64,000 nucleotides of DNA, taken from positions 6,014,001 to 6,078,000 of the forward strand of contig JAJFPB010000001.1 in NCBI GenBank assembly GCA_020881915.1, in the 5' to 3' direction. Below are positions 44,595 to 57,500 of the stretch, piece after piece. The stretch is from Paramyrothecium sp. XJ0827 (Eukaryota > Ascomycota > Sordariomycetes > Hypocreales > Stachybotryaceae). Made by a program: the position numbers and the translations under genes. The first letter of the stretch is position 1, and every line of letters starts with the position of its first letter. The notes under the pieces were generated by a model. It had not been told where the DNA came from. It worked only from the letters and a program-made list of their open reading frames with translations, and searched no databases.

Positions 44595-47222
44595 ATGGGG
44601 CCCAATGTTGGCAATGGCGTCGGCGGCATGGACCTAGGGCCAGGCATGCAGCCGAACGGCAACAATCAGCCGCAGGCTACCGAGTACACGCTCCAAGGCG
44701 TGATGCGGTTCCTGCAGACCGAGTGGCACCGGCACGAGCGCGACAGGAATGCCTGGGAGATCGAGAGGCAGGAGATGAGGGGGAGGATAGCGAACCTCGA
44801 GGGCCAGGCTCGCAGAGCCGATGCGACCCAGAAGGCCCTCAAGAAATACGTCTCCATTCTTGAGCGTAAGGTCAAGGACCAGGCCGCTCAGCTCAAAGGC
44901 AGCGCCGCTGTCGAGGCCGCTGAGGCCGAGAAGAATGACCGCGCAGCCAAGATCCAGGAGAAGCTCAGGTGTAAGTACTACCTCGCAGAGAAAGCACCCT
45001 CAGTCCACGATGCGAAGCTCACCATGATGCTCTTAGCCTCATCCGAGAAACATACCATCCCCGGCGTGGAAGACATCCCCCTGGATAAGCCCGATGACGA
45101 AACACAGCGGCACGAACTGAAGGCTTTCCTTGACCAGTGCCAGTCCGAATTTATGTACCTCATGATTACTCCAGCAAACCCGCAGCCGCCTCGCGACTCC
45201 CCGCCGCTGCCTATGATTGACGACCTTCGCTCTGGTGAAGGAGAAGCGATCGAGATACTACCCGAGCATGCTATGCATCCGATGCAACGACCATATCCAA
45301 ATCAAGCACGTCCCGTCCAATACCATGTCCAGGATACCAGGCAACCTATGCAACAAAACCACGCTCCGTCAATACAAATGAATCAGCATCAGTTTCAGCA
45401 GCAAAAGCCCCCTGAGGTTCAGACACAACCCATGGTTCGTTCCAACAGGGATCACCAACCCGTCATGTATCCAAACTCGACCGAGTGGTCGGGCCCTGTC
45501 TCGGTGATGACGCGGGCTGTGGACGAAGGTGCCCCCGGGCCAAACCACGCGGCCGAGGCGCTTGGCGGGATCGACGATTCGGTCGAGCTCAGAGAGAAGC
45601 CGCCTGCCGTACCCGAGCCCGACGGTTGGGAGTTTCCCGAAGGCAGCTTCCCGGATCCCGCCAACGAACCCCACAACATGCAAAGCATGCCCAACCGGCC
45701 AGATACGGATGCGTTTCCCAACGCAGAAATCCTGCCAAAGTCCCCCAATCGGGTTCCGGGCTCGCACCGGAGGAAAGGTTCAATGTCCAGGAGACGTAGC
45801 GCAGACCACGAGTTATCCTTGAATGCCGCGCAGAGGATGGACAACACCAGCTTCAAGCTGCGGTTTGGACTACGCGGCCATCTCGATACGGTACGCACTG
45901 TCATTTTCTCCGGCGGTGGCAGTCCTGGGGAACCCGAGATCTGTACAGCCGGCGACGACGGCATGGTCAAGCGATTCCATATCCCACGCTTGGACGGCCA
46001 CGCAGGCGCTGGCGGTAATGCGGCCTCGGACCTTGATGTGATCGCCAACTTCACACACCGTGGACATGCCGGGGCTGTTCTGAGCCTTACGTCTTGGTCT
46101 CCATCCCCCAACTTTTCTACTGGTGGTAGAGCTCAAGGTGACGGCTGGATCTTCTCTGGCGGCCAAGATGCGACAATCCGAGTCTGGGAGAGGGGAAGGG
46201 TAGACCCCAAGGCTACTTTGGAAGGTCACACAGACGCCGTGTGGGCGCTATGCGTGCTCCCGGCCACGCTGGGCTCCGTGTTCGGCTCGTCGAGCCCGTA
46301 CGGCAGCGCGGATCGGATTCTACTCGCGTCTGGCGCAGCAGACGGCACGGTCCGAGTGTGGTCGGTCAGTGCACCTCCTCAGCTCAGCTCGCCGCAGCCC
46401 GGCTCCAACCGCGCCATGACCGGACGTGGTGGCCGTGTCCGCGGCAACTCCATGAGCTCCGGTAGCGGATTCTCCAACTCTCCCCAACCAACGGTTGCGT
46501 CCAACTCACCCTTCAACCATACCCTGATTCACACGATATCACGTCCTGATGGCTCCAGCGCAAGCCCAACATGCATCACGCCGCTAAGCGGTTCCGGGGA
46601 AACTTTTGTGGTATCATATTCCGACGCGTCCATTGTCGTGTACGACACGAGAACGGGCGAGTCCGTTGGTAACATGGATAGCATGGAAACGTCCGATGGC
46701 TCGATGAAAACGGGCGTAAACTCGGTGGTGGCTACGACCATGGGGCTCGACCAGGGTCACCAGCCGCACAGCAGTGGAATCAACGAGGACGAGACCAATA
46801 CCAGCGGGGGACCTACGGGCGGACGATCGATGTCTGGGTCTGGTGTCGAGGGCACGATCATATCTGGCCACGAAGACCGATACGTACGGTTCTTCGATGC
46901 CAACAGCGGTAAGTGGGAGATGAGGTACAGTGCCACGGCTGCAGCAACTGACATCCACGCAGGTCAATGTACATACAACATGCTGGCTCACCCAGACGCG
47001 ATTTCAAGCTTGTCCCTGAGCCCCGACGGCCAGGAGCTCGTCAGCGCGGGCCACGACGCGTCGCTACGGTTCTGGAGCCTAGAGAAGAGGTCGTGCACAC
47101 AAGAGATCACTAGCCACCGGGTGATGCGGGGCGAGGGCATCTGCTCGTGCGTCTGGAGCCAGGACGGCAAGTGGGTCGTCAGCGGCGGTGGCGACGGCAT
47201 TGTCAAGGTGTTTGCACGGTAG
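44595..47222 (+). CDS. PRO11: striatin homologue, STRIPAK scaffold (PRO11/FSR1 type)
   Basis: Proposed exons 44595-44970, 45037-46908 and 46963-47222, giving 835 residues. The introns (66 and 54 nt; GTAAGT donors, TCTTAG and CGCAG acceptors) are both multiples of three without stop codons, so the gene also reads straight through. Removing them restores family sequence ([15 protein letters not shown] after the first, FFDANSG-QCTYNM across the second). The N-terminal striatin domain (about 28-110) starts at [32 protein letters not shown], with a caveolin-binding-like segment and coiled coil. A disordered Pro/Gln/Asn-rich part follows. From about residue 397 lie WD40 repeats ([50 protein letters not shown]). 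Striatins anchor the PP2A-kinase STRIPAK complex; in Sordaria and Fusarium they control fruiting-body development, cell fusion and virulence. Confidence 0.93.
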   Translation: MGPNVGNGVGGMDLGPGMQPNGNNQPQATEYTLQGVMRFLQTEWHRHERDRNAWEIERQEMRGRIANLEGQARRADATQKALKKYVSILERKVKDQAAQLKGSAAVEAAEAEKNDRAAKIQEKLRCKYYLAEKAPSVHDAKLTMMLLASSEKHTIPGVEDIPLDKPDDETQRHELKAFLDQCQSEFMYLMITPANPQPPRDSPPLPMIDDLRSGEGEAIEILPEHAMHPMQRPYPNQARPVQYHVQDTRQPMQQNHAPSIQMNQHQFQQQKPPEVQTQPMVRSNRDHQPVMYPNSTEWSGPVSVMTRAVDEGAPGPNHAAEALGGIDDSVELREKPPAVPEPDGWEFPEGSFPDPANEPHNMQSMPNRPDTDAFPNAEILPKSPNRVPGSHRRKGSMSRRRSADHELSLNAAQRMDNTSFKLRFGLRGHLDTVRTVIFSGGGSPGEPEICTAGDDGMVKRFHIPRLDGHAGAGGNAASDLDVIANFTHRGHAGAVLSLTSWSPSPNFSTGGRAQGDGWIFSGGQDATIRVWERGRVDPKATLEGHTDAVWALCVLPATLGSVFGSSSPYGSADRILLASGAADGTVRVWSVSAPPQLSSPQPGSNRAMTGRGGRVRGNSMSSGSGFSNSPQPTVASNSPFNHTLIHTISRPDGSSASPTCITPLSGSGETFVVSYSDASIVVYDTRTGESVGNMDSMETSDGSMKTGVNSVVATTMGLDQGHQPHSSGINEDETNTSGGPTGGRSMSGSGVEGTIISGHEDRYVRFFDANSGKWEMRYSATAAATDIHAGQCTYNMLAHPDAISSLSLSPDGQELVSAGHDASLRFWSLEKRSCTQEITSHRVMRGEGICSCVWSQDGKWVVSGGGDGIVKVFAR

Positions 47223-47756
47223 TTTGAATGATGGCCTTTTTCACGGAAACGAGCAGCAAGATACGAGAAGAGCGTTCCGGGTGATGATGGTTCTTGAATA
47301 CTGGCATGTGAGCAGCGGGCTGGGCCAAGGAAGAGGAGGGAGGATCGCCTGCTGCGACCTTGCCAGTAGGACATGTGTTATATATATTGCCGCGTTCTGG
47401 GAGACGGTTCATATTATTCGTCGATACCCGACTTGTTTTCGGCGTCGATCCTTTGCTCAGCTGCCTGCCAACCGTGCCATCTTGTCGTGCTTGTCATACC
47501 AGTGCTCTGATACAATTTGAAGAGAGGAGACTGTGAACCACTCCATTCGACAACGACGCCTGGACTGTGGTAATGAGCACCGCCGAGTAGACAGTATTCG
47601 AGTTGGGAAAACGCTGACGGCGGAATAGTTTTCTATCTGCCAACGTACCGGGTAGAGGTGCATGCTGTGATGGGGACTCGGCAACCGCTGAAAACAAGCT
47701 GAAGCCAATATTGTTCAAAAAAAAAAAACCCCCCTCCAAAACCCGATCGTCTCCAA

Positions 47757-47776
47757 CACACATACATACATACATA
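47757..47776 (+). repeat. CATA tetranucleotide microsatellite
   Basis: Consecutive CATA units in the spacer after the striatin gene. Confidence 0.75.
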
Positions 47777-48014
47777 TACGCACACTTCATCTGCAAGAGA
47801 TGCTTCCCTGCTGGGCTTGCGTGCAGCGCAGCGGGCCCGCCCCATTTCACATCTCAGCCCACTTCCATGTAAGCCAAGCCCGATCGAGCCGATCTTCCAA
47901 CTGTACTGCTCGACATACCACGAGCCAGGGTAAACAGGGCAAGAAGGCGGCCAAGCAGCAAGATCCAAGAAGGTTCGACGGCTGCCAATGAATACGAGAG
48001 AACGCTGTTTAGCC

Positions 48015-48065
48015 CTTCTTCTTCTTCTTCTTTCTTTTTTTCTTTCCTGTCCTTGTCCTTGTCCT
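48015..48065 (+). repeat. TTC/CCTTGT pyrimidine repeat tract
   Basis: TTC units passing into T-runs and then three CCTTGT-like units. It lies about 580 nt upstream of the next ATG. Confidence 0.7.
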
Positions 48066-48640
48066 CTTACCCACCCCCGGTCGTGTTACGCAAGACAAGA
48101 ACGTGGGCTTCCGATAGGCTGGGTGAGTTGGGGTGGAGACTACTTCCCGTTGCTGGGTTCTTTGGGTTCTGGTTTCCGGGTGGCTGGGAACGTTTTTTTT
48201 GGTTTTGGGCCTGTATGATGGCGGATGCATGATGGAATCTCCAACCACCTCTGGGGCGGGACAGCACCCGTAATCTTGCCATTCTTTTTTTTCCCTTCCA
48301 GCCACCCGCCGCCAAACCCGCAACGACAGGTCAATGATCTTCAAACGAGGCCAATTTCCTCAAGCAAGGACCCGGGCACCAGAAGGTTTGGCAAAAAAGG
48401 GTGTAGCACCGGGCCTGCGGGCACATCCCGCCAAGCGGAGAGGAGCCCAACATGCCGGGACCCACGTATAACTGAAGACTCTCTCTTCTTCCTCGCCCTC
48501 TCCTCGTCTCCTCCCCCCTTTCTCAAGCCTCTCGCTCTCTCTCCAGACCTCGCCTACGTGCTGTGCCGACTGTGCTTTGCTTCGTTGATGGCTTGATCCC
48601 CGAAAAGAAAGGACAACCATCGCCCCCGCCTCCTGTCTTC

Positions 48641-49750
48641 ATGGCTATGGCTCTCAAGCAACCACACCTCCCATCAGAACTGGACAGCCAAGAGGCCCGA
48701 ATCTCCTCGCGTCAGTCCCGGGACAGCTACAGGCGCACCCACTCGCCCCTTCTCCAGGACGACCTCCACCACGTTGACGGCCTTGACGAGCCCCGCACCC
48801 CGACCATGGACATCGGCATGCAGGACGCCATGCTCGACCGCGGCGACCGGAGCCCGGACCAGCAGCGTCACAGCAACGGCCACAGGTACTCGTCCGCCGC
48901 CAACACCACCTCCAGCCGCCGCCCGAACGCGCAGGCCTCGCCGCCGCAGTCGCAGTCGGCCTTCTTCGCTGGCCCTCCCCGCGCTGACCCCATGGATGAC
49001 CTGGCTTCCGGATCACGACCCTCCGGGAACCAGAGGCGCCGCGTGCCCAGGCACGCCCGCCGCCAGTCCGAGTCGCTCGATGCGGCCTTGAACGCCGCGG
49101 ACTCCGGAAAGCCGGCGCCTGCGCCGAACGGGGCTGCGTCTCTGCCCCACGGTATCCCTGCCGCGTATCACGAAGCTGCCGCCCGAGAGGTCCAGATCCC
49201 TCCTCAGCAGCAGCAGCAGCAGCAGCAGCAGCGCCTGCCCAAGTCGCCGCCCCGTGGTGTTGGGGGCGGCCTGGCGGCGCCGTCTCCCGACATCGACCGC
49301 TTGGGCAGCCCCAGCGTGGCGACGAGCGTGCTGAAGCCGCTCGAGAGCAAGATGCGCGAGTACCACGAGCTCATGGACGAGGCCCAGCGCCAGCTCGCCC
49401 AGCTCGACAACGAGCTCATCGCGCTGCAGGAGCGCCGCCGCCAGGCCGAGGAGCGCTTCGTCGACGCCAAGGCCAAGCACGACACGTACGAGTGCCAGCA
49501 CGGCGACGTTGAGCGGGCCCTCCGCGGCGAGTTCCAGCAGCTGCACATGCACTCGCAGCAGTCGATGCAGCAGCACCCGAACCAGTTCCACAACCAGCAG
49601 CAGCACCACCCTCACCACAGCCAGCCGCACCTCGGGTCCCGGCCGTCGCTCTCCCGGGCCCGGCAGCCCAGCATAGACAGCTTCGACGACCGGCCCGTGA
49701 GCGGGCAGAGCAAAGGCCGAAGCAGGTTCCGCCTGAGCCTCTTCAAGTGA
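48641..49750 (+). CDS. polyQ and coiled-coil protein of unknown function
   Basis: A single exon of 369 residues starting at ATG 48641 (MAMALKQPHLPSELDSQEARISSRQSRDSYRRTHS in part). The frame is open further upstream but has no ATG there. Residues 1-185 are Ser/Arg/Pro-rich and disordered. (CAG)9 encodes a short polyQ near 189-197. Residues about 230-305 (ESKMREYHELMDEAQRQLAQLDNE and beyond) show heptad-like Leu/Ala spacing and should form a coiled coil. The tail is Gln/His-rich, ending in a basic stretch (GRSRFRLSLFK). Third-position GC is very high, stronger than in neighbouring genes. I do not recognise the protein. It could be a cytoskeletal or signalling scaffold, but nothing specific supports this. 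Confidence 0.7.
   Translation: MAMALKQPHLPSELDSQEARISSRQSRDSYRRTHSPLLQDDLHHVDGLDEPRTPTMDIGMQDAMLDRGDRSPDQQRHSNGHRYSSAANTTSSRRPNAQASPPQSQSAFFAGPPRADPMDDLASGSRPSGNQRRRVPRHARRQSESLDAALNAADSGKPAPAPNGAASLPHGIPAAYHEAAAREVQIPPQQQQQQQQQRLPKSPPRGVGGGLAAPSPDIDRLGSPSVATSVLKPLESKMREYHELMDEAQRQLAQLDNELIALQERRRQAEERFVDAKAKHDTYECQHGDVERALRGEFQQLHMHSQQSMQQHPNQFHNQQQHHPHHSQPHLGSRPSLSRARQPSIDSFDDRPVSGQSKGRSRFRLSLFK
49205..49231 (+). repeat. (CAG)9 trinucleotide repeat, coding
   Basis: Nine perfect CAG units encode a Gln run in the protein of 48641-49750. The repeat is likely to vary in length between strains. Confidence 0.9.
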
Positions 49751-52004
49751 TTCTCATCATCCACGAGATGTCGCTTCCACCCATGAACCACGATAATGCT
49801 TTTGTAATCACGAAGATGGGAAATGACTTTGTTTTTCGCTTGTATCTTATTTTTTCTTCTCTCGATTGGCTCACTGGCCTACTGGCCCATGTTTGTTGAG
49901 ATTGACTACATGATCTTCGGGATGTTGCTTGTTTGGGATTCTTTTTTGATCTCTCTCTTCTACTGAGAAAGGATATGATTAGAACTTCTGCCTCGTATAT
50001 GAATTGAATGAACAGGCCATGACGTTTCAGCACACAATCTGCAAGGGAATCTGCTCTGGCGCCGATGGCAGAAATGAGCCTTCTAGCAACAATGAATACA
50101 CTGTACTCGTTACATTACGGGCAGCCAATAGGACGCCAAGAGAAGGCGTGACATGTTGATGTTGCCTGTCATCTAGCAAGGACTTTGGGAGGAAGATGGT
50201 CGTCGAACAGCGCCCTGAACACGGCGAAGAATGCAATGGCCACATAGTTAGGACTCACACTCCCAAGCACATTGCTGTCCGGTAACCAGCCATAGCAAGT
50301 AGTCCGTACCTCGAAGAGGCTTCTTGAACCCCCTTGTGAGAACCACTCAGTCATTAGGAATTCAAGCGATTACTCGGCACCTGGTGATAGCACCGGAAAT
50401 AGCTGCATTTCCATGAGAGAAACCCACACTCGCCCTGCATCTTAGTTGCCCACGCCCCCCTAAACCTGGACTCACATCTTCAAATGCAATGTTCAACTTC
50501 AAGCTGCACCAATCGGGCATGAATCACGAAGCCAGACTATTTTCATCCGTTCAACAGTGACGCCGGACGGCCCAGAGCCCGATGTCAACACCCCTGCATC
50601 GGGCAGAGGCGATGGTCCGACGCCCGTTCCACAACTATGCGATATCAACTTCGTTCTAAGAGCAACGTTATACAGTCCTTGATACATACAAACAAACCAG
50701 GAGTCTGAGTGGCGTACTTCCTGATGATTGGTAATGAAGGTTTGCCAGGCTGCCTGACGGGCGATCCCTTGTAAATGAGTTTCGGCACTTCCACATCTAG
50801 CAATCGCCGAAACCATTTCAACACAGCTGCGCAAGAAGCGCCTGCCTGGATAACAAAAACGTAGACCAATTGGAAGCAGTCTCCAGCATCTGAGGTCAGC
50901 GGTCATTCCGGAAACATTCGAATCCGCAGCATCCCCCCCACAACTCACTGCCTCTAGCAGAATGCCAGAGAACCGCTTCAGTGCTCAGGGTTAAGCGAAG
51001 CACCATCTTCGCCAAGCTCCAGCCTTTCTGGAACCCGAATCCTTCAGCCTGGGGGGCTGTAATTCCCCCTTTGTCACCAGAAGCTCCAGGTAAGTCCAAG
51101 TCTAAGCCGAGAGAAGGCTCAAATTTCGAGGCTTGGACTGACGAGGCCAAGGTGTGGACGGGCATCTCGAAGCGCCTCCATCACCGCGTGTGACTTGGAC
51201 TGCAACCTAAACAAGGCTTTGGGGTCAAGGTCTGCGACAGTCACAGGATTGCCACTGATGCACGCTGCGGATCCAAAAGGACTTTTGTTCTTGGCCAACT
51301 AGCCCTCCAAGTGGGCGATGGAGTTGACACGGGGAGTATGTCGTGGCTTTCACGATCAATGCTAGGAATGCCCAACTTGCCACAGGCCGCGTACCCTTTC
51401 CGACTCCTTGTATGGTATTGCTCGATCCCTTCGACGCCGTGCCGAGCCCCTTATTCGGTGGTGTTACGGACAGTTGCGGGCTGCCCGGTCTAGATGTAGC
51501 AAGCGTAGTGAACCGCCGGGACGGCCGCACAAGCCCAGGCTAGACATTGGTATTGTCCCTATCTGTGCATGCCCGGAATGGCTAGATGAGTTGCTCGATG
51601 GGTTGCGTAAGCTGTACTTTGCAGCCTTGCCATCGACGAAGCAACACGATTATTTGCCCAACAGCGTAACAGGGGTCACCTTCAGCCCTACGCATTCGAT
51701 TGACATAGGCAGCATGACTGACCCACCGACAATGCAGTCTCCTGAACAAACCTGGGCGTCTGAGGCGTGCACCCGGCCTTTCGATTAGGCGAAGCACGCC
51801 CTACGGGAGACATGGGACAAATCCTCTGCGCCATCCTCCCGCAACCCTAGCCGCAATAGACATCATGTTCTCCAGGATCATGTCCGCGTACATGGGGTTC
51901 TGCATGATTCTGCCTGCGTGGACATAGGGCAGGTGTGGGCACGCCTCCTTCGGAAGCATCCCCCGTTGAGACCTCCATTGCGAGGTTGACGGAGGGCGCG
52001 GAAA
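49751..52004. other. gene-free spacer (2.25 kb)
   Basis: Lies between the convergent polyQ gene and RAD14. Several open frames of 60-150 codons occur on both strands, without ATG-led, intron-compatible or family-like sequence. I see no RNA gene or repeat. Confidence 0.5.
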
Positions 52005-53249
52005 TTAGAATTCAAGTTCTTCGACCTCCATCCCGCAGCCAACGCAAGTTTTGATGGTCATGCCCTCCTCGTTCTGCACTGTTCGGCCCCATTCATGCAC
52101 ATGTTTACCACCACCCACAGCATCCCCAAATTTGGTGGCGCCCGACTTGCTCAATGTGCCCGCTTGGCGCCTAAATGCGTCTGTTCTGGTCTTGCGCTTC
52201 AGCTCCGTTAGCTTCTCCTTGAACTTTGCCTCCTTTCGGGCCTTCTTTTGAGTCTCGCGGCGCTCATACTCAGCATCGAGCGCGTCTGCCGAACCCCATT
52301 TGGTCTTGAGTGCATATTCCTCCACCTGGCAGCGAAGGAACAGCATCATGTCGTGCCAGTGAGACTTATGCGGGTTAGGTTTAGAAAGATGTGGAAGAAG
52401 CTCCGGGTCCCTCAGCTCCGCTACGTAATCAGATTAGCACTTCTCATGACGAAATGGACAGCCTGACTTACGGTCTGTGAGCAGGTAGTCCTCCTTGCAT
52501 TCCGTTTTGGTCAAAAGTGAATACTTTTCAGGATGCTTCTCCTTACAATCCTTGCAAACACAGATGTGGAACACTTCCTCCCACACCCAGTCTATATCCA
52601 TGTTGTTGCACTCCCTGCATGTCTTCCTTTTGCCTTCTGCGTCCACAAGGCTTGCGTTTTGACCTGGCTTTGGTTTGTTCAAACTCCGGATCAGCTGAAG
52701 GCGTTCCCACTCTTGTATAGACATGTGCTTAGGCCGCTGTGCATCTTCCTGGCCCGTCTTCTGCGCACCCATTGCGTAATTGTGAGGGTCATCTTCTGCT
52801 GAAAGAAAGCCACCCTTTGTATCGGTCATGGAACTCATGTTGTAGTCTACAAATTTGGCAAACTTCCGCACGGGCTTGATCGCCTCGGCATCACCCTGAA
52901 CCCGCCCATCACGGTTGGTGGTGCCCGGAGCCTCGTTTTGCGTGACAGCGCTGAAAGGCCGCTTGCCGTTGGTCGATTTCGTGATATGCACATCGTCTGT
53001 CTGAACGAAACCTGATGCGGTTTTGGGGACGGATGGCGCATTCCCGGTCGCGCGCTGTTCAGCTTCTCGACGATCGCGAATGGCTTTGGCGCGCAGCCGA
53101 TTTTCTTCCTGCAGCCTGGATTAGCATGGGGCTGAAGGAGTCTGAATATGACAGGAACATACAATCCTTCTGGTAACCTCGGGAGTTGGGGGCGATGCAA
53201 CTTTGGACGATGCCGTTGTTCGTGGTGGCGGTGTCCTAGGCCGGTCCAT
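52005..53249 (-). CDS. RAD14: nucleotide excision repair damage-verification protein Rad14 (XPA)
   Basis: Three exons on the minus strand: 53249-53163, 53108-52472 and 52420-52005, giving 379 residues. Donors are GTATGT and GTAAGT; acceptors CTGCAG and ACGTAG. The XPA zinc finger is C193-x2-C196-x17-C214-x2-C217 (CRECNN...CVCKDC). It is followed by the conserved DNA-binding part KTECKEDYLLTDPELRD, in which the second splice rebuilds DPELRD, and PNPHKSHWHDMMLFLRCQVEEYA. The C-terminus ends with KTCVGCGMEVEELEF, as in other fungal members. The basic N-terminus (RLRAKAIRDRREAEQ) probably serves nuclear import. Rad14 binds damaged DNA and RPA and coordinates incision in the nucleus. Confidence 0.95.
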
Positions 53250-53833
53250 GATGGAAACTCGCCGGTCGCAACAAATAGGCCGAGACGAACAAGCTACACT
53301 CCAGAGGTAAGGTTGCGCTCATGTGCGTGGGCTATCCTCTCTTCAGGTTACGAAAGAAGTCAAATTGTCTTGGGGGCAGTCATGACATAGAGGGGTCGCA
53401 GGCAACGAATGAAGCCCGCCAACTGATGTCACTTTCTAGACGCGAAAAAACGTGACTTGCTGCATGGGCTAAAGTGTCGGAAGGTGGTACCTCTACCCTT
53501 GGCAAGTGGCGATGCGCCACTAATGAATTAATAATACCCCTTTGGATGGCCCAACCTCGACGTATCCTCAGTTTGCAACAATTTGTGTACTGCGTGACAA
53601 CAAAGCTGTTTCAATGATGGAAGATTTTACCTGTTAGCTCCTCGTGCTCTCTAAAACATGGGAAAGGACCGAAAAGTGGTTATACGCAGCATGGTTGGGG
53701 CAGATTGGGGGAGAGGCAACTGGTCAGTAGGAGACAATGTGTCTATAGGTGGCCATTGAAATATCGTGGGTGCGCACTACTCTACAACAGATGGAGGATA
53801 ACACCACTCGTGCTTCTTCCTATTGGACATTGA
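53250..53833. other. intergenic spacer between RAD14 and PHO88
   Basis: A 584-bp spacer with the RAD14 promoter (minus strand) and the PHO88 3' end. No gene is seen. Confidence 0.6.
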
Positions 53834-54567
53834 TCACTCCTCCTTGACACCGCCACGTCCAGCCCTCTCAGCAGCCTCAACAGCCTTCTTGTCGCTCTGC
53901 GCGCTGCCCTGCTGCATGGCGCTCATAAAGCCGGCAGCTTGCTTGAAAGGTCGCTTGAGATCGCCGATGGCAGGTTGGCCGAAAACGTAAATCTTGGCAA
54001 GGTTGCTCTCGAGAGCGCTCTTGACGGGGATGATGCTCTGGATGAGGAGAGGGTTGGTGTACTTCATGTAGAGATGCATGAAGGCCATCATGCCAACGCC
54101 CATGAGCTGGGAACGGAAAGCGGCGCGGAGCTGCTGGGTATCGTAGGCGTGGACGGTAGTGGTAACGAGCTTGCCCTCTTCGGAGGAGCCCATGGGAGCA
54201 GGCTCAACATACTTGAGCGTGGTCATGTCTAAAAGGCAGTCGTGTGAGTAATGGTTTACGGAACAAAGCAGGGATGAGGTGGGGGCTGCAATACCTTTCT
54301 TCTTGTTGATCTGGGTCTGAACATAGAGGTAGATGCTCAGGACGATGATGTTGCTGAAAATATACAGAGCGCGGACCGAGTTCAGAACAGTAGGGTCTTC
54401 GAAAGGAACACGCTTGGCGACTTGCATCATACCAAGTATGATGGCAACGTTGGTGCTGAGCCCCAATTAGTAAATTGCCCACGGACTTGAAGCCAACGAG
54501 GGGATGGTTCAATGCGACTGGGTTGCGCGGCTCGATCGGGAGACACTCACATCTGAGGGCTGACCAT
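53834..54567 (-). CDS. PHO88: Pho88/Snd3, ER-membrane SRP-independent targeting component
   Basis: Three exons on the minus strand: 54567-54551, 54455-54295 and 54228-53834, giving 190 residues. The first exon codes only MVSPQ plus two bases. Donors are GTGAGT and GTATTG; acceptors CTCAG and TTTAG. The joined start MVSPQITNVAIILGMMQVAKR is a close match to the family. A membrane segment spans about 32-53 (ALYIFSNIIVLSIYLYV), and a second hydrophobic part contains LMGVGMMAFMHLYMKYTNPLLIQSIIP. The tail is Ala/Lys/Glu-rich and acidic-basic mixed. Pho88 was first linked to phosphate transport in yeast and later recognised as Snd3, which with Snd1/Snd2 guides some membrane proteins to the ER. Confidence 0.95.
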
Positions 54568-57500
54568 GATGTCGACAATTGGACTGCAGCAGCAGGAATC
54601 TAGTGAGGTGATTGGAGTGAAATGCCTAGAACGGGCTGAGCGACGAGGGGGAGGGATTCAAGACGAGGTCGGGTCCGTACACGTGGAGGTTGAGGTGGAT
54701 TGTAGATTTTTGATGGGATGGTGGCCTTTTCTTGATGACGCTAGTGTGGCGTCGGGGAGGCTGCACGCAACCCGTCGCAACCTTTTTCCGGGGCCTGCCT
54801 TGTGGTCAGTGCAGAAGCTCTTCTTCGAGATTCCTCCCGGGCTCGGCCAATGAAACGGTGCAGCATCCAGATGTATCCGCTCGACTTGACGTTTTGCTGC
54901 ATTCGGACATTCGTAATGGAGGGCCGCGGGTTTGCATTACCGAAGAAGCTGGTCAGAGGAGCGGAACAGGCATCCTATAATCCCCGGTGGGCTTTACTTG
55001 TGGATCTCAACAGCGTCCAGAATCCGAATCCTGTCGGTCGTTCAGCGACGACTACCTGCCAAAATTCTGCCCAGATTACTGGGCGTGCCGCCTCCCCTGG
55101 GCGTTTGCCCCCTTGGACGTCTTGATCTTACATGCTTGATCGGGACCCTGATTGGGCATGCAACTTAGCAAATGAGACGAGTAAATGTGATTCGTTTCCG
55201 CAAACCAGACTCTGGTTGAGAAGGATTCCCGTGGCTTCCGGCCATGATGGAATTGATGGCAGAGCTAGCCTGGCGTTTGCTCTTTCGCATTCTTCTTGCG
55301 AGTCCGAGCCTGCAAAGCACACCCCCAGAAATCTGAGCTTAAGCCCATGTGGAACGTACAGTGTCAAAACTTATCAGTGCTGGAACATACTGTGAAGAGC
55401 GCAGACATTCGGCCGAAAACCCGGACGATGCACCTTCATCTCTGCCTCGCATTGGTAACCATGTCTTCTTCGCTTCCACAAATCTAGCCCCAGGTTGGTG
55501 GCCATCCGAGCCAAGGCCTTTTCTAGGACCTCCAAAGAAACTGCTCTGTGCATGCAGTACGGTAGGGACCCTTGAGCTAGCCGCAGGCCGGAAGACAGCC
55601 GGTTCGCATAGGGAACCATAGCCTCGTTGGAGTCGCGACATGGCGCGCGGGCAACGTCAATGGTGACTGTAGAAAAAGCGGCAAAGATCAATGAACGATA
55701 CAATTCATTTCAACCCGTGCCTCTTGAGATAATGCAAGGGAGGCGGGCGGGAAAGGACTCTGCAAAGCCTGCCAGTGAGTGATCCTATAGGGCTGATTTG
55801 CTCGACTAGATTGCCTATTTTAAGCCGTCAACAGGGATGGGCAACACCTAGGCCCAGCCAAAAGCGGAATTCACAGCGACAGATTTCCGTGGCAGAGTAC
55901 GTCCCAGTAATTTCGACAAGGACTACCATCGCCGTAGGACATTGTAGCATACCGAAAGGCTGCGACCTTCATGCACGAGTGGCGGCTGTTTCAGCCACCA
56001 AGCATGGAAAAGTCTGGGGTCAGGAGCCAATGCGGCCAACGCTTAAGGATTAGTCTGGTCTATTTCACTCTTGCCCAGCCACACAGCCCTCAGGGCCATC
56101 GATTGGTCGCCGGGAAACACATGTAAGAGTTGCAGGATCGTTCCTGGTCCTGCGAGGAGTAGGTGGAAAAGACATGTTGCATTGTGAAGCAGAAACATGA
56201 GATTCCACAGCCTCGCTCAGAATCAGCTGAAGTCATCGTTTCAACTCTAAACTTTGTCAACTTTGTAACTATTCATTGGGCAACGCTGACGAAGACACCA
56301 GCAACCGCGCGCTAGGGTCAGTGACGGCATGGGCGATGGCGATTGCCGTGATGTTTGAGTGTACGTAAATAGACAGAGAGATGGCAGAGCCCTCATTGTG
56401 TTAGGCAGGCATTTGTACAGATCAACGATTCCACGTTCCATGAAACAAATGACTGAATTGTGCGCCCGTTGCGTGGCGCAATATATACACATACAAGCAC
56501 ATACACACAGGTGATCCAGGCTGGGATAACACCTACCCGTCTGGTATATCCAAAGCCAACGGAAGCGCGGCGTAGCAAGGAAGAGCAGTGCTGCCGCCTG
56601 GATCGGGTGGCTGTTTTCCTAGATCTACCTTGCAGACATTGCAACCACATGGCAGGATTCCCGACGGGCGCAATTGAATTGCTGCAGCACCCGCATAAAT
56701 GATGGCTTGCTGCTGTCCTACCGACAGGGCAGATGTTTTTACATAAGGAGTATAGTATAGGAATACCCTGTTGTTTACACTTTGGCACAAATTGTGTAAT
56801 GCAACATTGGGAGATCTTGGCAGCACCGTAAGCCTTTGAACTCTTCCCCACATACATGCCACTTGGTTCTTGGCTGAAGGGTGGGTGGCAGTATCGGCTC
56901 GAGGCACCCCCGTCCTTACGCAACCGCGCGCGCGCATCGTTTAATAGATCTTTTACCACCAACAGTTCAAGCGACTGGCTGATTAATGGAACATAACCCT
57001 CGCAATCTGCGCTTCTGCCTCACCAGGTTTACCGGCGAGGCAGGGCAACAAGCAGCAGCACTGTAGGGCTTGTCTATTTGCCATGACACATGGAAGGTAA
57101 TTATTTTGAATGAGCATGAGAGACGGCTTGCCAGGGACAACCAATCAGCGACGAGAAGACCATGGAGCGTAAGGCAGACATTGCCCGCTCTTCCATGGGT
57201 ATGACTTCAACTACTACATGCTTCTCTTTTTAGGCCATTCATCGACGTAACTGTGCCACTCACTCTTCCCAGCTCCCTGGCTAGAGTCCTGCCAGGCGAG
57301 TGGAAAAGCAATAGGGCCAAAGCAGTCAAGTGACAACAAATGTAGATGCGCAGAACTGGCCTCCCAGTTCGCCTCCTAGACAAGACTCTCCTTGTCTCTT
57401 GACTTTGCAAGGTTGGCTGGCTATCTTAGCTGAGGATACCTGATCAATCACGCTACGGTCCAGCCTAGCCCAAAAATGCTGGCGCGAGTGGGCGTGTAAG

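Larger units (their letters stand above)
47223..48640. other. intergenic region with several simple repeats
   Basis: A 1.4-kb spacer. It holds an A12C6 run (about 47717-47734), CATA/TACA repeats (about 47757-47776) and a TTC/TTTC/CCTTG pyrimidine tract (about 48015-48065). The second half is CT-rich leader sequence of the next gene. Confidence 0.6.

Noticed and set aside
49013..49630. Leu/Val-rich minus-strand open frame opposite the polyQ gene
   Set aside because: It is produced by the high GC3 of the coding strand; the Leu and Val runs mirror Gln, Glu and Asp codons.
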